This document shows, in pieces, positions 1 to 7,856 of a stretch of 64,000 nt of DNA. Source of the stretch: an uncultured Bacilli bacterium (GTDB lineage: Bacteria; Bacillota_I; Bacilli_A; RF39; UBA660). The stretch lies in contig CAKOSH010000008.1 of NCBI GenBank assembly GCA_934102215.1, positions 1 through 64,000 on the forward strand, given 5' to 3'. The position numbers and the translations under genes were made by a program. The notes beneath the pieces are model-generated. The model had not been told where the DNA came from. It made no database searches and saw only the letters and a list, made by a program, of their open reading frames with translations. Numbering within the stretch: the first letter of the stretch is position 1; every line of letters starts with the position of its first letter.

Positions 1-17
1 CTAGCTTTCTTATAAAA

Positions 18-66
18 ACTCCCCACTAGATTGTCTAAATAGTTAATCATTACTCCCCACTAGATT
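18..66. repeat. Direct repeat at the 3' end of gatB
   Basis: A 15-base identical block (plus strand ACTCCCCACTAGATT) occurs at 18-32 and again at 52-66, 34 bases apart. The second copy encodes the last codons of gatB (reading DNLVGS), the first lies past the gatB stop. The bases beyond the block also agree in part. It looks like a partial duplication of the gene end; no terminator shape was seen here. Confidence 0.7.
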
Positions 67-1500
67 ATCTAGAACCATTTTTTCTAACATTTTAGATTTT
101 GCTTCAACTGGATTTGCTTTTCCTTTTGATTTTTTCATTACTTGACCAACTAGATAATCTAACATATTAGTTCTTCCATTATGATAATCTGTGATTGCTT
201 TTTCATTTTCACTTATTACTTCATCTACAAGAGAATCTATAAATGATGAATCTTCTATTACTTCCATATCATATTTTTTAACTATTTCTTTTGGAGTTAG
301 TTTTTCTTCTAGCATTTTAGTAAATACTTTTTTAGCTTGATCTGATGATATTTTTTTATCATTTACAAGTGTTATTAATTCTACTATCATGTTTGGTCTT
401 ATGAATATGTTGTCTATTGTTATGTCTTCACTCTTATTTATTTCACCAAGTAATCTTGTTGTTATCCAGTTACATGCCATTTTAGGATCACATTTATCTT
501 TAATGCATTCTTCAAAATAATCTGATACTTTTTTATTTTTAGTAAGTACGTTTGCATCATATTCTGAAAGTCCATACTCATTCATATATTTTTCTTTTCT
601 TTCACCTGCAAGCATTGGTATTTGTGATTTAATTTCTTCTATTAATTCCTTTGATATTTTATATCTTGGAATATTTGGTTCTGTGAAGTATTTATAATCT
701 ATCGCATCAGCCTTACTTCTCATATGGATAGTAGTGCCACTTTCATCATCCCATCTTCTTGTTTCTTGTACTACTTCATCATAACGTCCTGCATCTTTTA
801 ATTCTGATTGTCTTTTAATTTCATATTCTATTGTTTTTCTAATCGCATCAAAACTATTTACGTTTTTAACTTCTACTTTTGTACCAAAGCAAGTATCATC
901 TTCATTCATTATTGATACGTTTACATCAGCTCTTATTTGACCTTTTTTAGTATCACATTCTGATATATCAGTATATTCATAAATACTCTTAACATGTTCT
1001 AAGAATGCTAGTGCTTCATCTGCACTATGTAAACATGGCTCTGTTACAAGTTCTAAAAGTGGAACCCCTGCTCTATTATAATCTATTGTTGAAGTATTAT
1101 AATAGTGATCAAGCGAAGCAGCATCTTCTTCTAAATGTATATCATGAATTAATACTTCTTTTTTAGTGCCTTTTACATCTATAGTTATTTTACCATTTAC
1201 TCCAACTGGATTAAAGAATTGTGTTAATTGATATCCCTTTGGAAGATCTGGATAATAATAATTCTTTCTATCAAATTCCATATATTCAGGTATTTTACAA
1301 TTTAATATTGAAGCCATCATTATTGCTTTTTTAACACATGTTTTGTTAAGAACTGGAAGTGTACCTGGAAATGCCATATCAAGTGGTGCTACATTTGAGT
1401 TAGCTCTTTTACTAAAACTATTGCTTGATGGTGAAAATACTTTTGTATTTGACTTCATTTCACAGTGAAATTCAAGTCCTATTACTGCCTTATATGACAT
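43..1500 (-). CDS. gatB: Asp-tRNA(Asn)/Glu-tRNA(Gln) amidotransferase subunit B
   Basis: Subunit B of the GatCAB complex, which converts misacylated Asp-tRNA(Asn) or Glu-tRNA(Gln) to Asn- or Gln-tRNA with ammonia from GatA. The 485-residue length is normal for the family. The N-terminus has the typical IGLEFHCEM and the YYYPDLPKGYQ block of the kinase-like domain, and the C-terminal half matches the tRNA-binding YqeY-like tail. The ATG overlaps the gatA stop by one base (TAATG), and AAGGAGGTG lies upstream inside gatA, so the two are translationally coupled. Last gene of the asnS-aspS-gatCAB unit. Confidence 0.97.
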   Translation of the reverse strand: MSYKAVIGLEFHCEMKSNTKVFSPSSNSFSKRANSNVAPLDMAFPGTLPVLNKTCVKKAIMMASILNCKIPEYMEFDRKNYYYPDLPKGYQLTQFFNPVGVNGKITIDVKGTKKEVLIHDIHLEEDAASLDHYYNTSTIDYNRAGVPLLELVTEPCLHSADEALAFLEHVKSIYEYTDISECDTKKGQIRADVNVSIMNEDDTCFGTKVEVKNVNSFDAIRKTIEYEIKRQSELKDAGRYDEVVQETRRWDDESGTTIHMRSKADAIDYKYFTEPNIPRYKISKELIEEIKSQIPMLAGERKEKYMNEYGLSEYDANVLTKNKKVSDYFEECIKDKCDPKMACNWITTRLLGEINKSEDITIDNIFIRPNMIVELITLVNDKKISSDQAKKVFTKMLEEKLTPKEIVKKYDMEVIEDSSFIDSLVDEVISENEKAITDYHNGRTNMLDYLVGQVMKKSKGKANPVEAKSKMLEKMVLDNLVGSND

Positions 1501-2951
1501 TATAACACCTCCTTCGCAATTTGATTTTTATATTCCATATTACTTTCAAGAGCGTATGCAATATTTAAAACATTTATATCATCTTTTACTTTACCTGTTA
1601 TATTTACTCCAACTGGAAGATTATTTACAAATCCATTTGGTATTGTTATTGATGGATATCCACCAAAATTACCTATTTGTAAGTGATCTTCTAAAATATT
1701 ATTTGAACTAGATAATTTATTTTTAGAGTCCTCTATAGGTTTAGCAGGGCCACTGCCTACAGGTAAAATAAGTCCATCATATTTATTAAATAATTCGTTC
1801 ATTTTGTTAACAATAAGTCTTCTTACTCTTTTAGCATTTATGAAATACTTTTCTTGATTTTCTTTTTGAAGTACGTAAGAACCTATTACAAATCTCCTTT
1901 TAATAAGTGGACTAAATCCTTTAGTTCTGTGATCTTTCATTATTTCAAATGGAGTTTCTCCTTCACCTCTTGGTCCAAAACTAATTCCAGTTAAGTTAGA
2001 CATATTACTTGTTGCTTCTGCACAAGATAACACTACATAAACTGAAGGTACTGCATCTAATATCTTTTTATCAACACTTTCTTCATATACTTCTATACCA
2101 ATTTTTTTACAAAGTTCTATTGTTTTATTAAAGTTTTCTAAATGATTTTTTAATTCTTCACTTGGATTTTTATAATTTTTTATATCTGTTATTTCTTTAA
2201 TATAGAATAATTTTTTACCTTTAACATCTTTATTTAAGCTTTTATATAATTCTATATCACTTGAATCCCAGGTCGTCATATCTTTAGGATCTTTTCCTTT
2301 CATAGCATCAACTGCGATAGCGGCATCTTCTACACTTCTTGATAATACACCTACTGTATCAAGTGAGCATGCAAATGGAAAAAGTCCATATCTTGATATC
2401 ATGCCATATGTAGGTTTATAACCAACTATTCCACAGTATGCAGCTGGTTTACGTATTGAGTCTCCTGTATCACTACCAAGAGCGAATGGATAACATCCAC
2501 ATGCGACTGATGCTGCACTACCTGCTGAACTTCCTGCTGTCATTCTACTAGTATCCCAGGGATTATGTACAATACCAGTATGTCCTGTAGTACCAGTTCC
2601 ACCCATACCAAGTTCATCCATAACAGTTTTTGAAACTGGAACAGCACCTTTATTTTTAAGATTTAGTACTGCGGTCGCATCAAAGAATGGAACATAATCT
2701 TTTAATGTATTAGAACTTCCTGTTGATAAAATATCTTTAGTAGAAAAGTTATCTTTAACTCCAAAAGGTATACCACTTACAAGTTCATCTGTTACTTCTC
2801 TTTCTTTCGCATCATCAATTATAGTTACAAATGAATTAGTTATATCTTGTATACTATGACATTTTTTTAATGATTCGTCTACTAGTTCTTTTGAAGTAAC
2901 TTTCTTATTTAATAAGTCTTCATGTAATTCTTTAATATTTTTAGTTATCAT
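1500..2951 (-). CDS. gatA: Asp-tRNA(Asn)/Glu-tRNA(Gln) amidotransferase subunit A
   Basis: Amidase-signature subunit of GatCAB; it hydrolyses glutamine and channels ammonia to GatB. The 483 residues carry the Ser-Ser-Lys triad context: Lys in GIPFGVKDN, the Ser-rich MTAGSSAGSAAS loop, and the nucleophile Ser in SDTGDSIRKPA. In that last motif most relatives have GGSIRQPA, so the Asp before the nucleophilic Ser is a small oddity. The start codon overlaps the gatC stop by one base (TAATG), the same arrangement as with gatB downstream. Confidence 0.97.
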   Translation of the reverse strand: MITKNIKELHEDLLNKKVTSKELVDESLKKCHSIQDITNSFVTIIDDAKEREVTDELVSGIPFGVKDNFSTKDILSTGSSNTLKDYVPFFDATAVLNLKNKGAVPVSKTVMDELGMGGTGTTGHTGIVHNPWDTSRMTAGSSAGSAASVACGCYPFALGSDTGDSIRKPAAYCGIVGYKPTYGMISRYGLFPFACSLDTVGVLSRSVEDAAIAVDAMKGKDPKDMTTWDSSDIELYKSLNKDVKGKKLFYIKEITDIKNYKNPSEELKNHLENFNKTIELCKKIGIEVYEESVDKKILDAVPSVYVVLSCAEATSNMSNLTGISFGPRGEGETPFEIMKDHRTKGFSPLIKRRFVIGSYVLQKENQEKYFINAKRVRRLIVNKMNELFNKYDGLILPVGSGPAKPIEDSKNKLSSSNNILEDHLQIGNFGGYPSITIPNGFVNNLPVGVNITGKVKDDINVLNIAYALESNMEYKNQIAKEVL

Positions 2952-3250
2952 TATCCCACCACCTTTGGTACTTCTACTTCTCTACCTTCATATTGGTCAC
3001 AATTCTTAAGTAAATCTTCAATAGGTATTTCTTCAAGTACATCTTCATCACTTCTTAAATCATCTACATAAGAATCATATGGATAACTAAGTGGTTCAGT
3101 ATCTTTAATATTTGGTATTTCATTTATTAAATCCATATTTTTTTCTATTTCATCAAATTCTTCTTGTATATTAGTTCTTTCTTCTTCTGTTAATCCTATA
3201 AGTAATTTATCAGCATAATCATCTATCATTTCTTTTGTGAAATTACTCAT
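2951..3250 (-). CDS. gatC: Asp-tRNA(Asn)/Glu-tRNA(Gln) amidotransferase subunit C
   Basis: Small GatC subunit that wraps around and stabilises the GatA-GatB interface. 99 residues is the usual length. It has the family pattern of an N-terminal helix (MIDDYADKLLIGLTEEE) and a C-terminal segment ending in EVPKVV. AGGAGG precedes the ATG and overlaps the end of aspS two bases upstream. Its position directly before gatA supports the call. Confidence 0.92.
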   Translation of the reverse strand: MSNFTKEMIDDYADKLLIGLTEEERTNIQEEFDEIEKNMDLINEIPNIKDTEPLSYPYDSYVDDLRSDEDVLEEIPIEDLLKNCDQYEGREVEVPKVVG

Positions 3251-3252
3251 TA

Positions 3253-5004
3253 TTATTCCTCCTTTATCTTAATACCGAGCTCCTCTAATTGCTTTGGTTC
3301 TAATGTACTAGGGCTTCCCATCATAAGGTCTTGACCACTAGTACTTACTGGAAATGCTTGTACTTCTCTTAAGTTTGATTCATCTTTTATTATCATAATA
3401 ATTCTATCTATTCCAAGAGCCATACCTCCATGAGGTGGACATCCATATTTAAATGCAGTTATTAATGATTGAAATTTAAGTTCAACTTCATCTCTCTTAT
3501 AACCTACTGCTTCAAATCCTTTTATAAGTGACTCAACATTACTATTTCTTATTGCACCACTTGCCATCTCATTACCATTACATACAAAGTCATATTGATA
3601 AGCTAGTATTTCATCCATGTTATCTTTATTATACTCTATATTGCTTTCATGTGGAAGACTAAATGGGTTATGACAAAATTCATATTTTCTAAGTTTCTCA
3701 TCATATTCAAACATTGGAAAGTCATTAATAATACATAATTCTATTCTATTTTCATCTATTAAATCAAGTTTCTTTCCAAGATATGTTCTTATTTGTCCTG
3801 AAAATTTTTGAGCTACTTTCTTATTCTTATTAGCAATAAAGAATACTACTGAATTTTCTTTCATAGATAGAAATTCTATTAATTCTTTTCTTTCTGTATC
3901 ACTTAAGAATTTATCTATAGGTCCTTTAAATGTTTTATCTTTAGTAAGTGTTAAATATCCTATACCTGGCATTCCTATAGATGATGCATAATCCACTATT
4001 TCATTGAACCATGAGTTAGATTTATCTCCTATATCATCTACAACTATTGCTTTTACAATTGAACTTTTAAATGGACCAAATGTGGTATTTTCAAGTATCT
4101 TACTTATATCTTTTATTATAAGTGGGTTTCTTAAATCTGGCTTATCTGTTCCATACATTTCCATTGAATCATTGTAACTTATTCTTCTAAATGGTTTAGG
4201 TGAAACTTTTTTATCACTATACTTTGTGAATACTGAATGAAATATTTCTTCTCCAAGTAGAAGTACTTCTTCTTCAGTAACAAAGCTCATTTCAAGATCA
4301 AGTTGGTAAAACTCTAATGTTCTATCACTTCTAGCATCTTCATCTCTAAAACAAGGTGCCACTTGAAAATATTTATCTATTCCACCTACCATTAATAATT
4401 CTTTATATATTTGTGGAGCTTGTGGTAAAGCATAGAATTTACCTTTAAAGTTTCTACTTGGAACAACAAAATCTCTTGCTCCTTCTGGGCTAGATGCAGT
4501 AAGTATAGGTGTTTGTACTTCAGTAAAATTTAAATCATACATCTTATTTCTTAAGAAATGTAGTATTTCACTTCTAAGTAATATATTATCTTTTACTTTA
4601 TCATTTCTCATATCTAAATATCTATATTTAAGTCTAATATCTTCGCTTACTTGTTTACTAGACATTATTTCAAATGGTAATTCATGAAGTGACTTTCCAA
4701 GTACATCAAGTTCACTTATTAATAATTCCACTTCTCCACTTTTAATTTTTTTATTTATAGTATCTTCATCTCTTTTACGAAGTATACCTTTTAATCTTAT
4801 AACTGTTTCTTTTGCTAGGCCTTTAAATATAGAGTCATCATTTGATACAGTTTGTAATACTCCACTTGTATCTCTTAAATCAAGGAATAAAACTCCTCCA
4901 TGATCTCTTATATTTTGTACCCAACCACTAACTATTATTTCTTTTCCTACCATATCGTTTTCTATTTCACTAATCATTATAGTACGATATTTATTTGTTT
5001 TCAC
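3253..5004 (-). CDS. aspS: Aspartyl-tRNA synthetase, probably non-discriminating
   Basis: Class II aspartyl-tRNA synthetase of bacterial type, 583 residues: N-terminal OB anticodon domain, catalytic domain with motif 2 (FRDEDARSDR) and motif 3 (GGMALGIDRI), and the GAD insert between them. The anticodon loop region reads NIRDHGG; the His there is known from non-discriminating AspRS, which also charges tRNA(Asn), whereas discriminating enzymes such as that of E. coli have Leu. Being followed at once by gatCAB fits that reading. The start is GTG at 5002-5004, five bases after AGGAGGAACA begins its pairing region. Non-discrimination is inference. Confidence 0.95.
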   Translation of the reverse strand: MKTNKYRTIMISEIENDMVGKEIIVSGWVQNIRDHGGVLFLDLRDTSGVLQTVSNDDSIFKGLAKETVIRLKGILRKRDEDTINKKIKSGEVELLISELDVLGKSLHELPFEIMSSKQVSEDIRLKYRYLDMRNDKVKDNILLRSEILHFLRNKMYDLNFTEVQTPILTASSPEGARDFVVPSRNFKGKFYALPQAPQIYKELLMVGGIDKYFQVAPCFRDEDARSDRTLEFYQLDLEMSFVTEEEVLLLGEEIFHSVFTKYSDKKVSPKPFRRISYNDSMEMYGTDKPDLRNPLIIKDISKILENTTFGPFKSSIVKAIVVDDIGDKSNSWFNEIVDYASSIGMPGIGYLTLTKDKTFKGPIDKFLSDTERKELIEFLSMKENSVVFFIANKNKKVAQKFSGQIRTYLGKKLDLIDENRIELCIINDFPMFEYDEKLRKYEFCHNPFSLPHESNIEYNKDNMDEILAYQYDFVCNGNEMASGAIRNSNVESLIKGFEAVGYKRDEVELKFQSLITAFKYGCPPHGGMALGIDRIIMIIKDESNLREVQAFPVSTSGQDLMMGSPSTLEPKQLEELGIKIKEE

Positions 5005-5015
5005 TGTTCCTCCTT

Positions 5016-6395
5016 TTAGTAGTCACAGTTATTAGGTGTTCTTGGATAAGGTATTACATCTCTTATGTTTTCAATACCTGTTAAATACATTATTAATCTT
5101 TCAAATCCAAGACCAAATCCTGCGTGGTAGCAGCCTCCAAATCTTCTAAGATTTGTATACCAATCTAAGTTTTCTAGTGGTATATTCATTTCTTTCATTC
5201 TATTAATTAGTTTATCATAATCATCTTCTCTTTGACTTCCACCAATTAATTCTCCAGAACCTGGTACTTCTAAATCTACTGCAGCTACTGTTTCATTATC
5301 ATCATTTAATTTCATGTAGAACGCTTTAATATCTTTTGGCCAGTCTGTTATAAATACTGGACCATTAAAGTGTTCTGTAATATATTTTTCATGTTCTTTG
5401 GCAATATCCTCGCCATATTCTGGTTTAAATTCAAAGTCAACTTTTGCTTCTTTTAATAAAGTTATAGCATCATGATGAGTAATTCTTACGAATTTACTAT
5501 TTAATACTTTATTTAATTTATCTTTAAGTCCTTTCTCTACAAATTTATCAAAGAAATCTATTTCAAGTGGACATCTTTCCATTACATACTTGATAATAAA
5601 TTTCAACATTTCTTCTTCTATATCCATTATTCCATTCATATCACAAAATGCTATTTCAGGTTCAATCATCCAGAATTCATTAGCATGTGTTTTTGTATTT
5701 GAGTTTTCAGTTCTCATTGTTGGACCAAATGTATATATTTTTTTATATGCAAGAGCAAAAGTTTCTCCATGAAGTTGACCAGAACCTGTTATATATGTTT
5801 GTTTTCCAAACAAATCTTTCTTAAAATCAACTTTCTTATCTTCCCCTAAAGGAAGATTATTCATATCAAGGGTTGTTACTTTGAACATTTGTCCTGATCC
5901 TTCACAATCTGCTCCTGTTATAATTGGACTATGAAAATATACATAGTTATTACTTTGAAAATATTCATGTATCGCATGAGCAGCAACACTTCTTACTCTA
6001 AAAACTGCATTAAATAAGTTTGTTCTTGGTCTTAAATACGCTAGTTCTCTTAAGAATTCTCTTGTGTGTCTTTTTGGTTGAATTGGATAATCTTCAGGAC
6101 AGTCTCCTAATACTTCAATATTTTTAACTTTCATTTCATGACTTTGTCCACTACCCTGTGATTTAATTATTGTTCCATTAACTCTTATAGCTGAACCTAC
6201 TCTAATTTTACTAATCATATCAAAATTAGATAATTCTTTATCATATACTAGTTGTAAATTTTGAAAATATGTTCCATCATTAAAATCAATGAATCCAAAA
6301 TTAGATTGATTTCTATTATTACGAACCCAACCTTCTAATACTACATCTTTATTTTCGTAGTCTTCTATTTTTTTAAATAAATCTTTAACATCCAT
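5016..6395 (-). CDS. asnS: Asparaginyl-tRNA synthetase
   Basis: Class II AsnRS that charges tRNA(Asn) directly. 459 residues with OB domain (GWVRNNRNQSNFGF) and catalytic core with TFGPTMRTENSNT and the C-terminal motif 3 GFGLGFERLIMYLTG ending in PRTPNNCDY, which is typical of AsnRS rather than AspRS. An upstream in-frame ATG at 6404 touches the GGGAG ribosome site, so the ATG at 6395, nine bases after it, is chosen. First gene of the operon behind the Asn T-box. The genome therefore has both direct and potentially indirect routes to Asn-tRNA. Confidence 0.96.
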   Translation of the reverse strand: MDVKDLFKKIEDYENKDVVLEGWVRNNRNQSNFGFIDFNDGTYFQNLQLVYDKELSNFDMISKIRVGSAIRVNGTIIKSQGSGQSHEMKVKNIEVLGDCPEDYPIQPKRHTREFLRELAYLRPRTNLFNAVFRVRSVAAHAIHEYFQSNNYVYFHSPIITGADCEGSGQMFKVTTLDMNNLPLGEDKKVDFKKDLFGKQTYITGSGQLHGETFALAYKKIYTFGPTMRTENSNTKTHANEFWMIEPEIAFCDMNGIMDIEEEMLKFIIKYVMERCPLEIDFFDKFVEKGLKDKLNKVLNSKFVRITHHDAITLLKEAKVDFEFKPEYGEDIAKEHEKYITEHFNGPVFITDWPKDIKAFYMKLNDDNETVAAVDLEVPGSGELIGGSQREDDYDKLINRMKEMNIPLENLDWYTNLRRFGGCYHAGFGLGFERLIMYLTGIENIRDVIPYPRTPNNCDY

Positions 6396-6420
6396 ATATT
6401 TCATCTCCCTTTCATAAAAT

Positions 6421-6622
6421 AAAAAGAGATGGTAAAAGGAGTCATAATGACGATTACCATCCCTTATTTAACTTAATTATTATAACGGTTTCCCGGGAAT
6501 ACTTACTACTAGTTCAATATTCCACTCAGTGGTGTTATTCATATATATAGTTTATTAGTTTTCACCAAACACTAACTCTCTTTAAAACATCTATATATTA
6601 CTTCTCCACATCAAAGATTTAT
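6421..6622 (-). promoter_or_regulatory. T-box leader with Asn (AAC) specifier and terminator
   Basis: Untranslated leader before asnS with T-box parts in order: lower stem I (GTGG with CCAC), the AGTA S-turn strand, an ATATATAG/CTATATAT helix, the distal AGAGAG and TTTGGTGAAAA elements, and the specifier loop GAATAACACC whose codon AAC (6534-6536) reads Asn. Downstream is an AGGGATGGTAA block that stands for the antiterminator T-box sequence, somewhat off consensus. It forms one side of a terminator hairpin (GGGATGGTAA with TTTTACCATCTC) followed by TTTTTATTTT. Uncharged tRNA(Asn) is expected to allow readthrough. Confidence 0.9.
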
Positions 6623-6628
6623 GACCTA

Positions 6629-6657
6629 ATTATACATTCATTAAATTAGTTTGTCAA
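6629..6657 (-). promoter_or_regulatory. Consensus promoter of the asnS operon
   Basis: Perfect housekeeping promoter on the minus strand: -35 TTGACA (6652-6657), 17-base spacer, -10 TATAAT (6629-6634). It starts five bases from the stop codon of the upstream gene and feeds the T-box leader. Confidence 0.9.
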
Positions 6658-6659
6658 AT

Positions 6660-7637
6660 CTATTTTGTTTCTTTATCTTGTTTATCATTAAATTTGAATT
6701 TTCTAGGGTATCCTTCTTCTTCAGGTGAAGTACTATCAATATTTTTTAGTCCTTCTTCAAATCTATCAAATGCTATACGTATTGCCATAGAATATGTTGT
6801 TTTTAAATATTCTAATTCATCAATACCTGCTGTTTCACATATTTCTTTTTCTCTTTCAGCTTCTTGTCCTTTAAAGGCTGTTTTACATCCTGATATATCA
6901 TATGCTACTCCTATTAACCATAACTTTTGTTCTGTATCAGTAAAACTAGAAAAATATTTTCGATATTCCTCTTTTAATCCATCTATTCCAAGTTTACCAG
7001 CTTTTACTTGCTCTAATAAATATTTTTTTGCTGTTTCTCTCAATACTTTATTTAAGTTATCTTTAATTTCATTTGAAGGAATATTTTTTACTTTACAATC
7101 TTCTAAATATTCATTTAATTTTAATCCTAAATTTTCAAGCATCCAAGAATTTATTTCTCTACTTTTATTGTCTTCATAATATGCCATTGTTGTTAAAGAT
7201 ACTTTATTAATAAATTTTCTAAATTCAAACATAGTATCGCTTTGTTCTTGTAAAGAGAATGAATCAAGTTTTTCAATATATTTAACATATCTCATACCTT
7301 TAATAAGTAAATATAATTCATTTTTAAATGATACTACGCATAATTTTACACTTTCAGGTGCATCAGCTTTTAAAAGTGAACTTAAATAACTGTCCATTAA
7401 CTCTACAGCACTAAAACTACTGTTATTTACATTTATTCTTCTATCACTAACACACTTTATTATAAATTCAAATCCTTTTTCTATAGCGTGAATGTAACCC
7501 TTACTTTCTTCATCATCACCTAACACACTAGTAATATAATTATCAAATTCATAATATAATGAAATCAATAAAAGTTTATCATTAATATTATTACTTGAAT
7601 CTACTAAATCTACTTGCTTTTTAAAATTCTTTTCCAT
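6660..7637 (-). CDS. Uncharacterised helical protein
   Basis: Not recognised. 325 residues, no signal peptide or membrane segment visible, predicted mostly alpha-helical with mixed charge and a charged, low-complexity C-terminus rich in Lys, Asp and Pro/Glu. GGGGAGATAAATTT before the ATG is a good ribosome site, so it is probably translated. It stands alone between the hairpins behind parC and the asnS promoter. Its function cannot be inferred from neighbours. Confidence 0.75.
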   Translation of the reverse strand: MEKNFKKQVDLVDSSNNINDKLLLISLYYEFDNYITSVLGDDEESKGYIHAIEKGFEFIIKCVSDRRINVNNSSFSAVELMDSYLSSLLKADAPESVKLCVVSFKNELYLLIKGMRYVKYIEKLDSFSLQEQSDTMFEFRKFINKVSLTTMAYYEDNKSREINSWMLENLGLKLNEYLEDCKVKNIPSNEIKDNLNKVLRETAKKYLLEQVKAGKLGIDGLKEEYRKYFSSFTDTEQKLWLIGVAYDISGCKTAFKGQEAEREKEICETAGIDELEYLKTTYSMAIRIAFDRFEEGLKNIDSTSPEEEGYPRKFKFNDKQDKETK

Positions 7638-7782
7638 AAATTTATCTCCCCTAATTGGTTGTATATTATAGTTGATAAATATGGAATTGTCAATTCCTAC
7701 TTCAATATATGTTACTTAAATATGCTAAATAAAAGACAGTTATCAATACCATACGTAATTATTAATTAAATATTTTGATTCA

Positions 7783-7850
7783 AAAGTTATTACGCTCTAT
7801 CGTAATAATTCTTGTATTTTAAAAGTTATTACGGTGTATCGTAATAACTT
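7783..7850. terminator. Two similar tandem hairpins downstream of parC
   Basis: Two hairpins with nearly the same stem lie in a row: 7784-7809 (GTTATTACG, loop CTCTAT, CGTAATAAT) and 7821-7850 (AAAAGTTATTACG, loop GTGTAT, CGTAATAACTTTT). The second is a perfect, symmetric stem flanked by A and T runs and can terminate transcription of parC on the minus strand. The first appears to be a duplicated copy. Confidence 0.75.
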
Positions 7851-7856
7851 TTTATA

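Noticed and set aside
5590..5772. Plus-strand frames such as 5590-5772, 14354-14920, 21695-22009 and 47496-47813
   Set aside because: They lie antisense to confident genes or to tRNA genes and lack family likeness and ribosome sites; the last spans several tRNAs.
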